From Lachnospiraceae bacterium RM5 (GTDB taxonomy: Bacteria; Bacillota; Clostridia; Lachnospirales; Lachnospiraceae), in assembly GCA_900110975.1 (NCBI GenBank), contig FOFK01000002.1:62001-126000 (forward strand): DNA of 64,000 nt, given 5' to 3'. This document shows, piece after piece, positions 1 through 7,155 of this stretch; position 1 is the first letter of the stretch, and each line of letters begins with the position of its first letter. The position numbers and the translations under genes were made by a program. The notes beneath the pieces are model-generated. The model saw only the letters and a program-made list of their open reading frames with translations, ran no database searches and was not told the DNA's origin.

Positions 1-740
1 GTTACATAATGTTCTGCTTTTTTTATATCATTGTTAACCATAGAATAATAATAAATTATCTCAAATGCATACGGAAAATCCGATGCTATAATATTATTCC
101 TTGTTCCAATATATTGCTCAAACTTTTCAATATACGGTAATAATTCATCATATTTTTTATTATCCAGCAAGATAAAATAATTATATAAAATACATTTCTT
201 TTCTGTAAAATCATTACTATCCATATTTAAATCTATTAAATTTATCTGATTTGGTCTGATTCCATTCTTTAACTGATTTGAAATTTTTATTTCCTGTTCC
301 CAGATATAATGTTCATGGCCTTTCGAAAAGAATTTCTTTACTGTATCCATAAATAATATTCCATGAAAAACAAGACATAATATCAATGTTTTATCAATAT
401 ATCTTAAATAAATATTATCTAAAGAAATTACATGCCAAATGTATAATGACAATATAGTTAATACTGTCATTATTAAAAATTCAGACGTTCCTTTTATTAA
501 CTTAGTCTTTCCATTTACTTCTTTTCTAATCAAAATTGTCATTGCCAAAAATCTGATAGGAACTATTTCAAATGATATTTTATTATTATCATTTCTTATC
601 ATTAATCCGGCAAAACTAAAAGATACAAATTTATATCCAAGACATAAGCCAACTAATATTTCAACTAATGCTAAAATTAGCATATAACAAATAAATTCAA
701 TAATTAAAAAAGTAAAAGTACATACTATAATTGCCAACAT
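1..740 (-). CDS. Membrane protein, M50-like fold suspected, 3' end outside window
   Basis: The frame is open for 246 codons from an ATG to the left edge, so the C-terminus is missing. The first 35 residues are hydrophobic and are followed by G-Y-K-F-V-S-F (residues 35-41), a string that in many clostridial site-2-protease relatives follows the zinc motif. No HExxH is present here; the nearest glutamate is E27 in V-E-I-L-V. A second hydrophobic segment covers about residues 75-100 and a third about 110-122. The rest is soluble and rich in Asn, Lys and Tyr. The start is uncertain: a GAGAGG sits about 18 bases upstream, which is far. It begins about 47 bp after metF and may be co-transcribed. 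No catalytic function can be claimed. The open frame is seen directly; the family link is an inference. Confidence 0.6.
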   Translation of the reverse strand, partial: MLAIIVCTFTFLIIEFICYMLILALVEILVGLCLGYKFVSFSFAGLMIRNDNNKISFEIVPIRFLAMTILIRKEVNGKTKLIKGTSEFLIMTVLTILSLYIWHVISLDNIYLRYIDKTLILCLVFHGILFMDTVKKFFSKGHEHYIWEQEIKISNQLKNGIRPNQINLIDLNMDSNDFTEKKCILYNYFILLDNKKYDELLPYIEKFEQYIGTRNNIIASDFPYAFEIIYYYSMVNNDIKKAEHYV

Positions 741-787
741 TTTATTATATATCCATATCCTCTCTTTATTTTTATAGATTAATAAAT

Positions 788-1651
788 CTAAATTATCCCT
801 CTTAAAATTGTATATATTTCCCTTGAAACATCAGGTTTGTTCATTGTATAAATGTGAATATTCTTTATTCCATTTGCAAGTAAATCAATAATCTGATCAC
901 AGGCATATACAATTCCTGCATTTGTCATTGCTTCAGGATTATCTCCAAATTTATCTACTAACGCCTTAAATCTTGGAGGTACTATACAGCCTGAAAGTTC
1001 GATAGATCTTTCCATTTGTCTCTTTGAAGTAACAGGCATAATTCCTGCAATAACCGGTACATTTATGCCTGCTTCTCTTAATCTGTATAGATAATTATAA
1101 TAAACTGAATTATCAAAAAACATCTGCGTTGTCAAAAATTCGCATCCAGCATCTACCTTTTTTTTGATATTTTTTATATCTGCATCCTTATTTAAGGCCT
1201 CCGGATGTTTTTCAGGGTAGCATGCTCCTCCTATGCAGGCTTCAGGATAAATAGTTTTAATTTCATTTATAAGATCTGAAGCATATCTGAAATGATTATC
1301 CATTGGAAATTCCATATCTTTAGGAATATCACCTCTTAGAGCAAGAATATTCTCAATATTATTTTCTTTGATTTTTTTTATCTGGCTTTCAACTTTATCT
1401 TTTGTTGATGAAATACATGTAAGATGTGCCATGGATGTAACACCAAGGTCTTTAATAGTTTTTGAAATCTTAACTGTATTATCTGATGTTCCTCCGCCCG
1501 CTCCATATGTACAGCTAATAAAAGATGGTTTTAATTTTGCTATTTCTTTAACAGCAGCTTCTACATCATCATAATTGGCATTTGATTTTGGAGGAAAAAC
1601 TTCCATAGAAATAGTTATATCTTCATTTTTTAATATTTCTGATATCTTCAT
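788..1651 (-). CDS. metF: Methylenetetrahydrofolate reductase
   Basis: This cytoplasmic flavoenzyme reduces 5,10-methylenetetrahydrofolate to 5-methyltetrahydrofolate, the methyl donor for methionine synthesis. The 287 residues match the usual bacterial MetF length and cover a single TIM barrel. Recognisable stretches are S-M-E-V-F-P-P-K near residue 15, C-T-Y-G-A-G-G-G near residue 48, where the substrate pocket lies, and G-G-A-C-Y-P-E-K-H-P-E near residue 140. There is no C-terminal extension, so it is the short, stand-alone type. It has its own promoter just upstream, after the terminator of the maltose importer operon, and is followed closely by the partial membrane gene. No methionine synthase or MetV partner lies in the window. 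Confidence 0.95.
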   Translation of the reverse strand: MKISEILKNEDITISMEVFPPKSNANYDDVEAAVKEIAKLKPSFISCTYGAGGGTSDNTVKISKTIKDLGVTSMAHLTCISSTKDKVESQIKKIKENNIENILALRGDIPKDMEFPMDNHFRYASDLINEIKTIYPEACIGGACYPEKHPEALNKDADIKNIKKKVDAGCEFLTTQMFFDNSVYYNYLYRLREAGINVPVIAGIMPVTSKRQMERSIELSGCIVPPRFKALVDKFGDNPEAMTNAGIVYACDQIIDLLANGIKNIHIYTMNKPDVSREIYTILRGII

Positions 1652-1719
1652 TTAAATACTCCTGTTTTCATATATATTATATTGTATATTTATCTTTTGT
1701 TTTAAATAATACATTTAAG

Positions 1720-1748
1720 ATTATATTTTATTCACGGGCAATTGGCAA
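1720..1748 (-). promoter_or_regulatory. Promoter of metF
   Basis: On the minus strand TTGCCA (1743-1748) and TATAAT (1720-1725) are separated by 17 bases. They sit about 70 bases before the metF start and downstream of the malG terminator, as expected for a new transcription unit. Confidence 0.65.
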
Positions 1749-1794
1749 TATAAATATTTATAAATACCTCTACTGCAATAAATACATAGCCCAT

Positions 1795-1826
1795 AAAAAA
1801 AGACCTCTATAGAATAGAGGCCTTTT
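1795..1826 (-). terminator. Intrinsic terminator after malG
   Basis: The perfect core arms CCTCTAT and ATAGAGG flank a 3-base loop, are extended by further pairs, and run into a T-tract on the minus strand. It closes the malE-malF-malG transcription unit before the metF promoter. Confidence 0.85.
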
Positions 1827-1847
1827 AGGTTCTATTATATTTAACTA

Positions 1848-2702
1848 TTATCCTTTAACCGCTGCTGCTCCAAGTCCTGTAGTCATGGCTTTCTGACCTG
1901 CTACAAAGAAGATAACGAATGGAACTGATACAAGGATAGCTCCTGCAGCAAACAATGTGAATTTATTAGTTGTAGACTCAATAAATCTCATAATTCCAAT
2001 AGCTAATGTATAATGTTCGGATGTTGAAAGAATCATCTTAGGGAAAATGTAATCCATCCATGGTCCTGTAAATGTTGTAATTGCTAAGAAAATGATAATT
2101 GGTTTAGCAATTGGGAAAATTACACTAAAGAATATCTTCATATGGTTTGCACCGTCAATTCTTGCAGCTTCATCCAAAGACTTAGGAATTGTATCAAGAT
2201 AACTCTTTACTAACCATGTGTTATATGGAATATTTCCTGAAACGTATACAAGTACTAATCCCCATAACTGATCTGCAGCACCGATTCTATTTATGATAAC
2301 GTAAATAGCAATCATTCCTACGAAAGATGGGAAAACCTGTAATACAAGCATTGATATCATCATACCTTTACGCATTGCAAATTTGAATCTTGAGAAAACG
2401 TATGCTGATAAAGAACAAACAACTACTGACAATAAACATGTACAGATAGCAAGGAACAATGTGTTCTTTACCCATAAAAGATAATCTTCATCAAGGAATA
2501 ATCTCTCAAACTGTAAAGTAGAGAAACCATCTGCAAATGGTATGATGTTACTATTAGCATCTGTCATCAAAGGAGAGAACGCTGTACTAATAGTATAGAT
2601 AATAGGATAAAGTACAACTAAAGAACATATTGTAAGTACAACACAAACAAATACCTTAAATACGGTTCTTTTAGTTGAGGCATTTTTTGCTTTATCTTCC
2701 AT
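1848..2702 (-). CDS. malG: Maltose-type ABC transporter permease, MalG/MdxG family
   Basis: This inner permease subunit of a carbohydrate importer forms the membrane channel with the preceding MalF-like protein. The 284 residues contain an N-terminal membrane segment (about residues 15-37), a periplasmic-side loop and five more helices. The EAA loop that contacts the ATPase is present as E-A-A-R-I-D-G-A near residue 180, followed by F-P-I-A-K-P in place of the common LP. The start codon overlaps the malF stop codon as TAATG, so the two are translationally coupled. No MsmX/MalK-type ATPase is nearby, which is usual in Firmicutes, where one ATPase serves several importers. The exact sugar (maltose, maltodextrin or another glucan fragment) is inferred from family resemblance only. 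Confidence 0.85.
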   Translation of the reverse strand: MEDKAKNASTKRTVFKVFVCVVLTICSLVVLYPIIYTISTAFSPLMTDANSNIIPFADGFSTLQFERLFLDEDYLLWVKNTLFLAICTCLLSVVVCSLSAYVFSRFKFAMRKGMMISMLVLQVFPSFVGMIAIYVIINRIGAADQLWGLVLVYVSGNIPYNTWLVKSYLDTIPKSLDEAARIDGANHMKIFFSVIFPIAKPIIIFLAITTFTGPWMDYIFPKMILSTSEHYTLAIGIMRFIESTTNKFTLFAAGAILVSVPFVIFFVAGQKAMTTGLGAAAVKG

Positions 2703-4012
2703 TATAATTCACCCTCCTTAAATGACTTAGTATTTATGAAGTTAAATATAGCAAATGGTGCAAGAACGATAAATACCAGCATAGCCAGAACTGCCGCTTT
2801 ACAATATTGCATATCATTCATAGTAAGTTTGTAAATCCATGTTACCAGGATATCAGTAGCACCGGCTCCTGTAACTGTTGATTTAGCTGTCGATGGATTA
2901 CCTCCTGTTAAGAAGTAAATAGCACCGAAGTTGTTAATATTATGTGTAAATGACATAATGATAAGTGGAACTGTCTGATATAAGACAAGTGGTAATGTAA
3001 TATACATAAATGTCTGAATACCTGTAGCTCCGTCAATTCTTGCTGCTTCATATACATCAGCTGAAATAGCTGTCATCTGTCCTGTAATAAGAAGCATGAA
3101 GTATGGTACACCAACCCACATGTTAACAAGGATACAAACAACCTTTGCTAACTTAGAATCATTTAACCAAGGAATATTACTTGAAATAATTCCTAACTGT
3201 CTTAATGTTTTATTAATTGGTCCATAACTTTCATTTAATAAGTTCTTCCAAACAGAAACTGTAAGGATAGAAGGTATAGCATAAGGTAAAATTAAAATTG
3301 CTCTAAATACTGGAGTAACTTTTAATTTTGCTTCATAAAGGAATGCTGCTAAGATTGTTCCACCAAAGTAACATGTAAATGTAGCTAAGAATCCCCAACA
3401 AACTGTCCATACAGCAACGCCTGCGAATGAACCTGTCCATTCTGTATCTCCACCAAAGAACATGTCTTTATAGTTAGAAAATCCAACCCAGTCAATATTT
3501 GTTCCAAATGCTTTTGCAAGATGATCAGGTTTTGACCAGTTAGTAAAACCTGTTGTAATAGAAAATACTAAAGGAACAATAACGAAGAATACAACCAAAA
3601 TAACTGTTGGCGAAAGAGCGATAATTGGGAAAGCTTTTCCAAATAAGCCCTGAATTGATTCTTTATTACTCTTTGTTCTACCCTCTAAACAAAATTCATT
3701 ATAACCTTCTAATGCACTCTTGATTGAAATAACATATATCATTACAAAAAGCACTAAGATACAAAGTGCGATGATACCATCAATCAAACGGAATGTAGCT
3801 AATCTTTCATAACCATTTGATAAATGAATCATATCATTTAACATCTGTAAAACTGTTTTAGAACTAAGTAAAAAGATTACTTCGATAGCAGCTAAAACAA
3901 TACCTTTAACAAACTGCTTTAAGTAAAGTATATGTCCTAATCCCATAAAAATACATGATGCAATAAGTACTTTTTTCTTAGAAGAACCGTCTGTACTAAG
4001 GGATAAATCCAT
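2702..4012 (-). CDS. malF: Maltose-type ABC transporter permease, MalF/MdxF family
   Basis: This is the larger channel subunit of the sugar importer. At 436 residues it matches the Firmicutes MdxF/MalC length rather than the 290-residue generic sugar permeases. The difference is an N-terminal extension with about three extra membrane helices (residues 14-110) before the conserved core. The EAA loop E-A-A-R-I-D-G-A-T-G lies near residue 325 and is followed by I-T-L-P. A clear ribosome site (AGGTGAG) precedes the ATG. The gene starts 71 bases after malE, and that gap holds a hairpin likely to protect the malE message. Substrate specificity is inferred, not shown. Confidence 0.85.
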   Translation of the reverse strand: MDLSLSTDGSSKKKVLIASCIFMGLGHILYLKQFVKGIVLAAIEVIFLLSSKTVLQMLNDMIHLSNGYERLATFRLIDGIIALCILVLFVMIYVISIKSALEGYNEFCLEGRTKSNKESIQGLFGKAFPIIALSPTVILVVFFVIVPLVFSITTGFTNWSKPDHLAKAFGTNIDWVGFSNYKDMFFGGDTEWTGSFAGVAVWTVCWGFLATFTCYFGGTILAAFLYEAKLKVTPVFRAILILPYAIPSILTVSVWKNLLNESYGPINKTLRQLGIISSNIPWLNDSKLAKVVCILVNMWVGVPYFMLLITGQMTAISADVYEAARIDGATGIQTFMYITLPLVLYQTVPLIIMSFTHNINNFGAIYFLTGGNPSTAKSTVTGAGATDILVTWIYKLTMNDMQYCKAAVLAMLVFIVLAPFAIFNFINTKSFKEGEL

Positions 4013-4044
4013 ATTCTCACCTATCTTTCTTTTTTTATTTGACA

Positions 4045-4064
4045 GGATGGAGATTTATCCATCC
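4045..4064 (-). other. Intercistronic hairpin between malE and malF
   Basis: A perfect 7-bp stem (GGATGGA and TCCATCC) with a 6-base loop lies directly after the malE stop. It has no T-tract on the minus strand, so it is more likely an mRNA-stabilising or partial-termination structure than a full terminator. Such a structure would let the binding protein be made in excess over the permeases. Confidence 0.55.
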
Positions 4065-4083
4065 CGCCATTTTTATAAATTAA

Positions 4084-5406
4084 TTATTTATTTTTTGTAG
4101 CTGACTTATTTGCAGTATCTAATTCCTTCTGAATATCTGTTACGATACCATTCCAGATATTTGAATAAGCAGAACCAAATGCTGACCAGAATAATGAAGC
4201 ATTAGCCATGTTAGGCATTGGATATGAGTACTGAATCTGCTCATTTAATCCGTTCATGTATTCCTTAATTGTATCATCTGTGATGTTATCTAAAACATCA
4301 TCTCTAGCAGGCATTGTACATGTGATTTCACATCTTAACTGCTGCATTTCTTTTGTCATAAGGAATTCTGCAAAAGCCTGAGCTTCTGGGATGTGTTTAG
4401 AATATTTAGAAACAAACATACATCTAACACCCATGAAGTTTGTAGGTGGCTGTGTAGATCCTGATAATGAAGGAATAGCTGTGATTCCAAAATCGATATT
4501 TGATTCTTCAAATGTCTTAATGTTCCATGCACCTGAGATATCCATTGCAAGTGATCCAGCTGCAAATAATGAATCATTATGCTTGTAATCGATATCACCT
4601 GTGTTCTGTCCAACAATCTTAGATAATGCTACGAAATCTTCCATCTGTTTAACAGAATCTGCTGAGTTCATATATGTATTAGTTACATCATTTCCATTTT
4701 CACCATAAAGATGAATATCAGGTGTAGATGTGAACATTACACTATAATAAGCATTACCAGCATCAAATAAGAATGGCTGTTTTCCATCATTCTTAGAATC
4801 TGCTTTGAATTCTGTCATGTATGTCATCATATCTTCCATTGTTGTAGGTATCTCTTCTTTAGAGATAAGTGCTTTGTTGTAGAATAATGCATATGTTTCA
4901 ACTGATACAGGATATCCATAAAGAACTGATGATCCATCAGATTCATTAAGAGTAGCACCCTGTAAAGCTGATTCTAAACAAGATCCTGCAACGATTTCTT
5001 TTTCTGAATCAGGTACTGGTTCAATAGCTCCTGATGCAGCCATAACACCGATAGTATCATGAGCACATGCAAATACATCTGCTCCTGTTCCTGAAGGTCC
5101 GTCTAAAACGATCTTTGAGTTAGCATCTGTAGATTCTACATTTACATACTTAATTTTGATATTTGGATAAAGTTTTGTAAAATACTCTCCAGCTTTCTTA
5201 ATAAATTCGTCTGGTCCTTCTGCTGACTCCCAAACTGTGAGTTCGATATCATCTTTTGTATTGATATCAAGATTTGTTTTGAAATCAATGCTATCAACAT
5301 CAACTTCACTTACTTTGTGTTTTGTTGTTCTTGAACTTGAACAACCAGTTAAAAGACTTGCTACCATAGCTGTTGCTAATACACCAGCAAAAATTCTTTT
5401 TCTCAT
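4084..5406 (-). CDS. malE: Sugar-binding lipoprotein of the maltose-type ABC importer
   Basis: This extracellular solute-binding protein (family 1, MalE/MdxE-like) is anchored in the membrane by lipid and delivers sugar to MalF-MalG. I chose the internal ATG at M-R-K-R-I-F because it gives a normal lipoprotein signal: two basic residues, a hydrophobic core and a lipobox S-L-L-T-G-C at residues 17-22. A GAAAGG lies about a dozen bases upstream. The longer reading adds eight residues with no ribosome site. The mature part starts with a Ser/Thr-rich linker and then the E-L-T-V-W-E-S strand typical of the family. It is the first gene of malE-malF-malG, driven by a strong promoter with a palindrome in the leader. 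The ligand is assumed from its partners. Confidence 0.85.
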   Translation of the reverse strand: MRKRIFAGVLATAMVASLLTGCSSSRTTKHKVSEVDVDSIDFKTNLDINTKDDIELTVWESAEGPDEFIKKAGEYFTKLYPNIKIKYVNVESTDANSKIVLDGPSGTGADVFACAHDTIGVMAASGAIEPVPDSEKEIVAGSCLESALQGATLNESDGSSVLYGYPVSVETYALFYNKALISKEEIPTTMEDMMTYMTEFKADSKNDGKQPFLFDAGNAYYSVMFTSTPDIHLYGENGNDVTNTYMNSADSVKQMEDFVALSKIVGQNTGDIDYKHNDSLFAAGSLAMDISGAWNIKTFEESNIDFGITAIPSLSGSTQPPTNFMGVRCMFVSKYSKHIPEAQAFAEFLMTKEMQQLRCEITCTMPARDDVLDNITDDTIKEYMNGLNEQIQYSYPMPNMANASLFWSAFGSAYSNIWNGIVTDIQKELDTANKSATKNK

Positions 5407-5476
5407 TCTTTCTTCAACCTTTCCGAACATATAAATGTTCTATATTATTAATTATAAGAACTTTATTTTGAATTAG

Positions 5477-5500
5477 GTAAAATTATTTGTATAATTTTAC
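5477..5500. promoter_or_regulatory. Palindrome in the malE leader, candidate operator
   Basis: A perfect inverted repeat with 10-base arms (GTAAAATTAT and ATAATTTTAC) and a 4-base centre lies about 30 bases downstream of the predicted malE transcription start. The position fits a repressor roadblock or a leader hairpin. It does not resemble the CG-centred LacI-family operators usual for maltose genes, so the regulator is unknown. Confidence 0.5.
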
Positions 5501-5535
5501 TAATATCCTCACTTAAAAGCCCTTTTTCATCTGTA

Positions 5536-5564
5536 AGTATAGCATTTACGCTTATCATTGTCAA
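5536..5564 (-). promoter_or_regulatory. Promoter of malE-malF-malG
   Basis: A perfect TTGACA (5559-5564) and a near-perfect TATACT (5536-5541) with 17-base spacing sit on the minus strand, about 130 bases before the malE start. It is one of the best sigma-A promoters in the window and lies after the scpB terminator. Confidence 0.8.
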
Positions 5565-5582
5565 TATTTTTACAATAAAACA

Positions 5583-5615
5583 GGGGCTTTTTTTGTGCAT
5601 TTTGCATAAAGCCCC
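5583..5615 (-). terminator. Terminator-like hairpin after scpB
   Basis: Arms GGGGCTTT and AAAGCCCC enclose a second small palindrome (TGCA, 3 bases, TGCA). T-rich runs exist on both sides. It separates scpB from the malE promoter. Confidence 0.65.
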
Positions 5616-5713
5616 ATTTTCGTTTTTTTTTCAAATTTTAGTTAATTTTAATATATTTCTATACCATTTTTTTCAACAATTATATAAAAAATTCAAAAAA
5701 AATATTTTATTGT

Positions 5714-6295
5714 CTAATTTTTTACAGGAATCTCATTTTCTGCTTCCTGTCTGAACTCATCATAACGTACAGGATCAATATCCGGTAAGTTTTCTATAGA
5801 ATTTATCCCAAAGTATCTTAAGAATTCTTCTGTTGTTCCAAAAAGAATTGGTCTTCCGGGTGCATCTAATCTTCCAACTTCACAAACAAGATCATATTCA
5901 ATAAGTTTATTAACCGCATGATCCGATTTAACACCTCTTATATTTTCAATTTCTGATTTTGTAACCGGCTGTTTGTAAGCAATAATGGAAAGAGTTTCAA
6001 GCATTACATCTGTTATAACTCTTTTTTTAGGAGCACTTGCAACCTTAATAAGATACTCATATAAATCTTTTTTTGTACATAACTGATATGCACCGTTAAG
6101 TTCAATAATTTTTATACCTCTTTTTGATTCCTCATACTCATCCATCATTGATGTTATTATTTTCTTTGTTGTTTTTTCACTCTGCCCTATGGCAGCAGCA
6201 ATTTTATCCAAGGAAACGCTTTCTCCCATTGTAAAAAGAATCGCTTCTATCGCTGCTCTTGCAGTATTTAAATCTTCTGTTAATATTTCGCTCAT
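5714..6295 (-). CDS. scpB: Segregation and condensation protein B
   Basis: ScpB is the winged-helix (kite) subunit of the SMC-ScpA-ScpB condensin that organises and segregates the chromosome. The 193 residues are the normal length. Two winged-helix domains can be followed, with the conserved T-L-S-I-I-A-Y-K-Q-P-V-T-K-S-E-I stretch near residue 105 and the R-G-V-K-S-D-H segment next to it. G-R-P-I-L-F-G-T-T near residue 148 is a family hallmark. It lies 54 bases after scpA in the same direction, the usual arrangement, and is followed by a terminator-like hairpin. Confidence 0.95.
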   Translation of the reverse strand: MSEILTEDLNTARAAIEAILFTMGESVSLDKIAAAIGQSEKTTKKIITSMMDEYEESKRGIKIIELNGAYQLCTKKDLYEYLIKVASAPKKRVITDVMLETLSIIAYKQPVTKSEIENIRGVKSDHAVNKLIEYDLVCEVGRLDAPGRPILFGTTEEFLRYFGINSIENLPDIDPVRYDEFRQEAENEIPVKN

Positions 6296-6349
6296 ATTAA
6301 TTTCCTTTTTCTATAGTAATTAAAAATATTAAATCAAAATAATTTTTTA

Positions 6350-7087
6350 TTACACCGCCTCAATAATAATTTCATCAAAAATATTATCCTGTGTAATATT
6401 TATTTTTCCAATCTTCATAAGTTCAAGTATGGCAAGAAAAGTTACAATAATATGTATTTTACCAATCTGTTTTCCAAGAAGCTTTCTAAAACTACATTTT
6501 TTATTTTTTCTTGCAAAATCAAGTGCAAATGTCATCTTGTCTTCTAATGACACTTCTTCTTTTTCAATTGTTTTAAAATTACTTCTTATTGGATCTATTT
6601 TATCAACCTGTCTTTTAAGTACATCCTTAAAAATCTGATTCATCTTTTCAAGAGTTATGCCATCTAAGAGTTTGTCAATCTCAACAGGCGGTTCATACAT
6701 TTTCACTTCCTTTGGAATATCAGGAGCATGATAAAAAGCTTTTGTAGCATCTATACTTCTGTCTTTTAATTCCAAGGACATGTATTTAAATCTCTTATAC
6801 TCTAAAAGTCTTTCAACAAGGTCTTTTCTTGGATCTTCGCTCTCTTCTTCCTCTTCTTCTTTCGGAAGAAGCATCTTTGCCTTAATATCTAAAAGAGTTG
6901 CAGCCATAACTAAAAATTCACTTACAATATTTAAATCCTGCTTACTCATCATTCTTACATAATCCATATATTGCTCTGTGATTTCAGAAATAGGTATATC
7001 ATAGATATTAATTTTATTTTTTTCAATCAGGTGAAGCAACAAATCCAACGGACCCTTAAATACCTGAAGATCAAACTCAAGATTCAT
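6350..7087 (-). CDS. scpA: Segregation and condensation protein A
   Basis: ScpA is the kleisin that bridges the SMC ATPase heads in the bacterial condensin complex. The start F-K-G-P-L-D-L-L-L-H-L-I at residues 10-21 is the N-terminal kleisin signature. Residues about 78-90 form an acidic stretch (E-E-E-E-E-E-S-E-D). The C-terminal winged helix ends the 245-residue protein, a usual length. It is directly followed by scpB and preceded by the LTA-synthase-like gene with a gap of about 70 bases, so co-transcription is possible. Confidence 0.95.
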   Translation of the reverse strand: MNLEFDLQVFKGPLDLLLHLIEKNKINIYDIPISEITEQYMDYVRMMSKQDLNIVSEFLVMAATLLDIKAKMLLPKEEEEEESEDPRKDLVERLLEYKRFKYMSLELKDRSIDATKAFYHAPDIPKEVKMYEPPVEIDKLLDGITLEKMNQIFKDVLKRQVDKIDPIRSNFKTIEKEEVSLEDKMTFALDFARKNKKCSFRKLLGKQIGKIHIIVTFLAILELMKIGKINITQDNIFDEIIIEAV

Positions 7088-7155
7088 TTTAACATCTTCC
7101 TTTTTTTTATATTAATATTTTATCATCACTATAACCAAGGCTCATTTCCGGTATT

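Noticed and set aside
439-687. Plus-strand frame of 82 codons near the left edge
   Set aside because: It lies opposite a continuous minus-strand frame with clear membrane-protein character and has no ribosome site.
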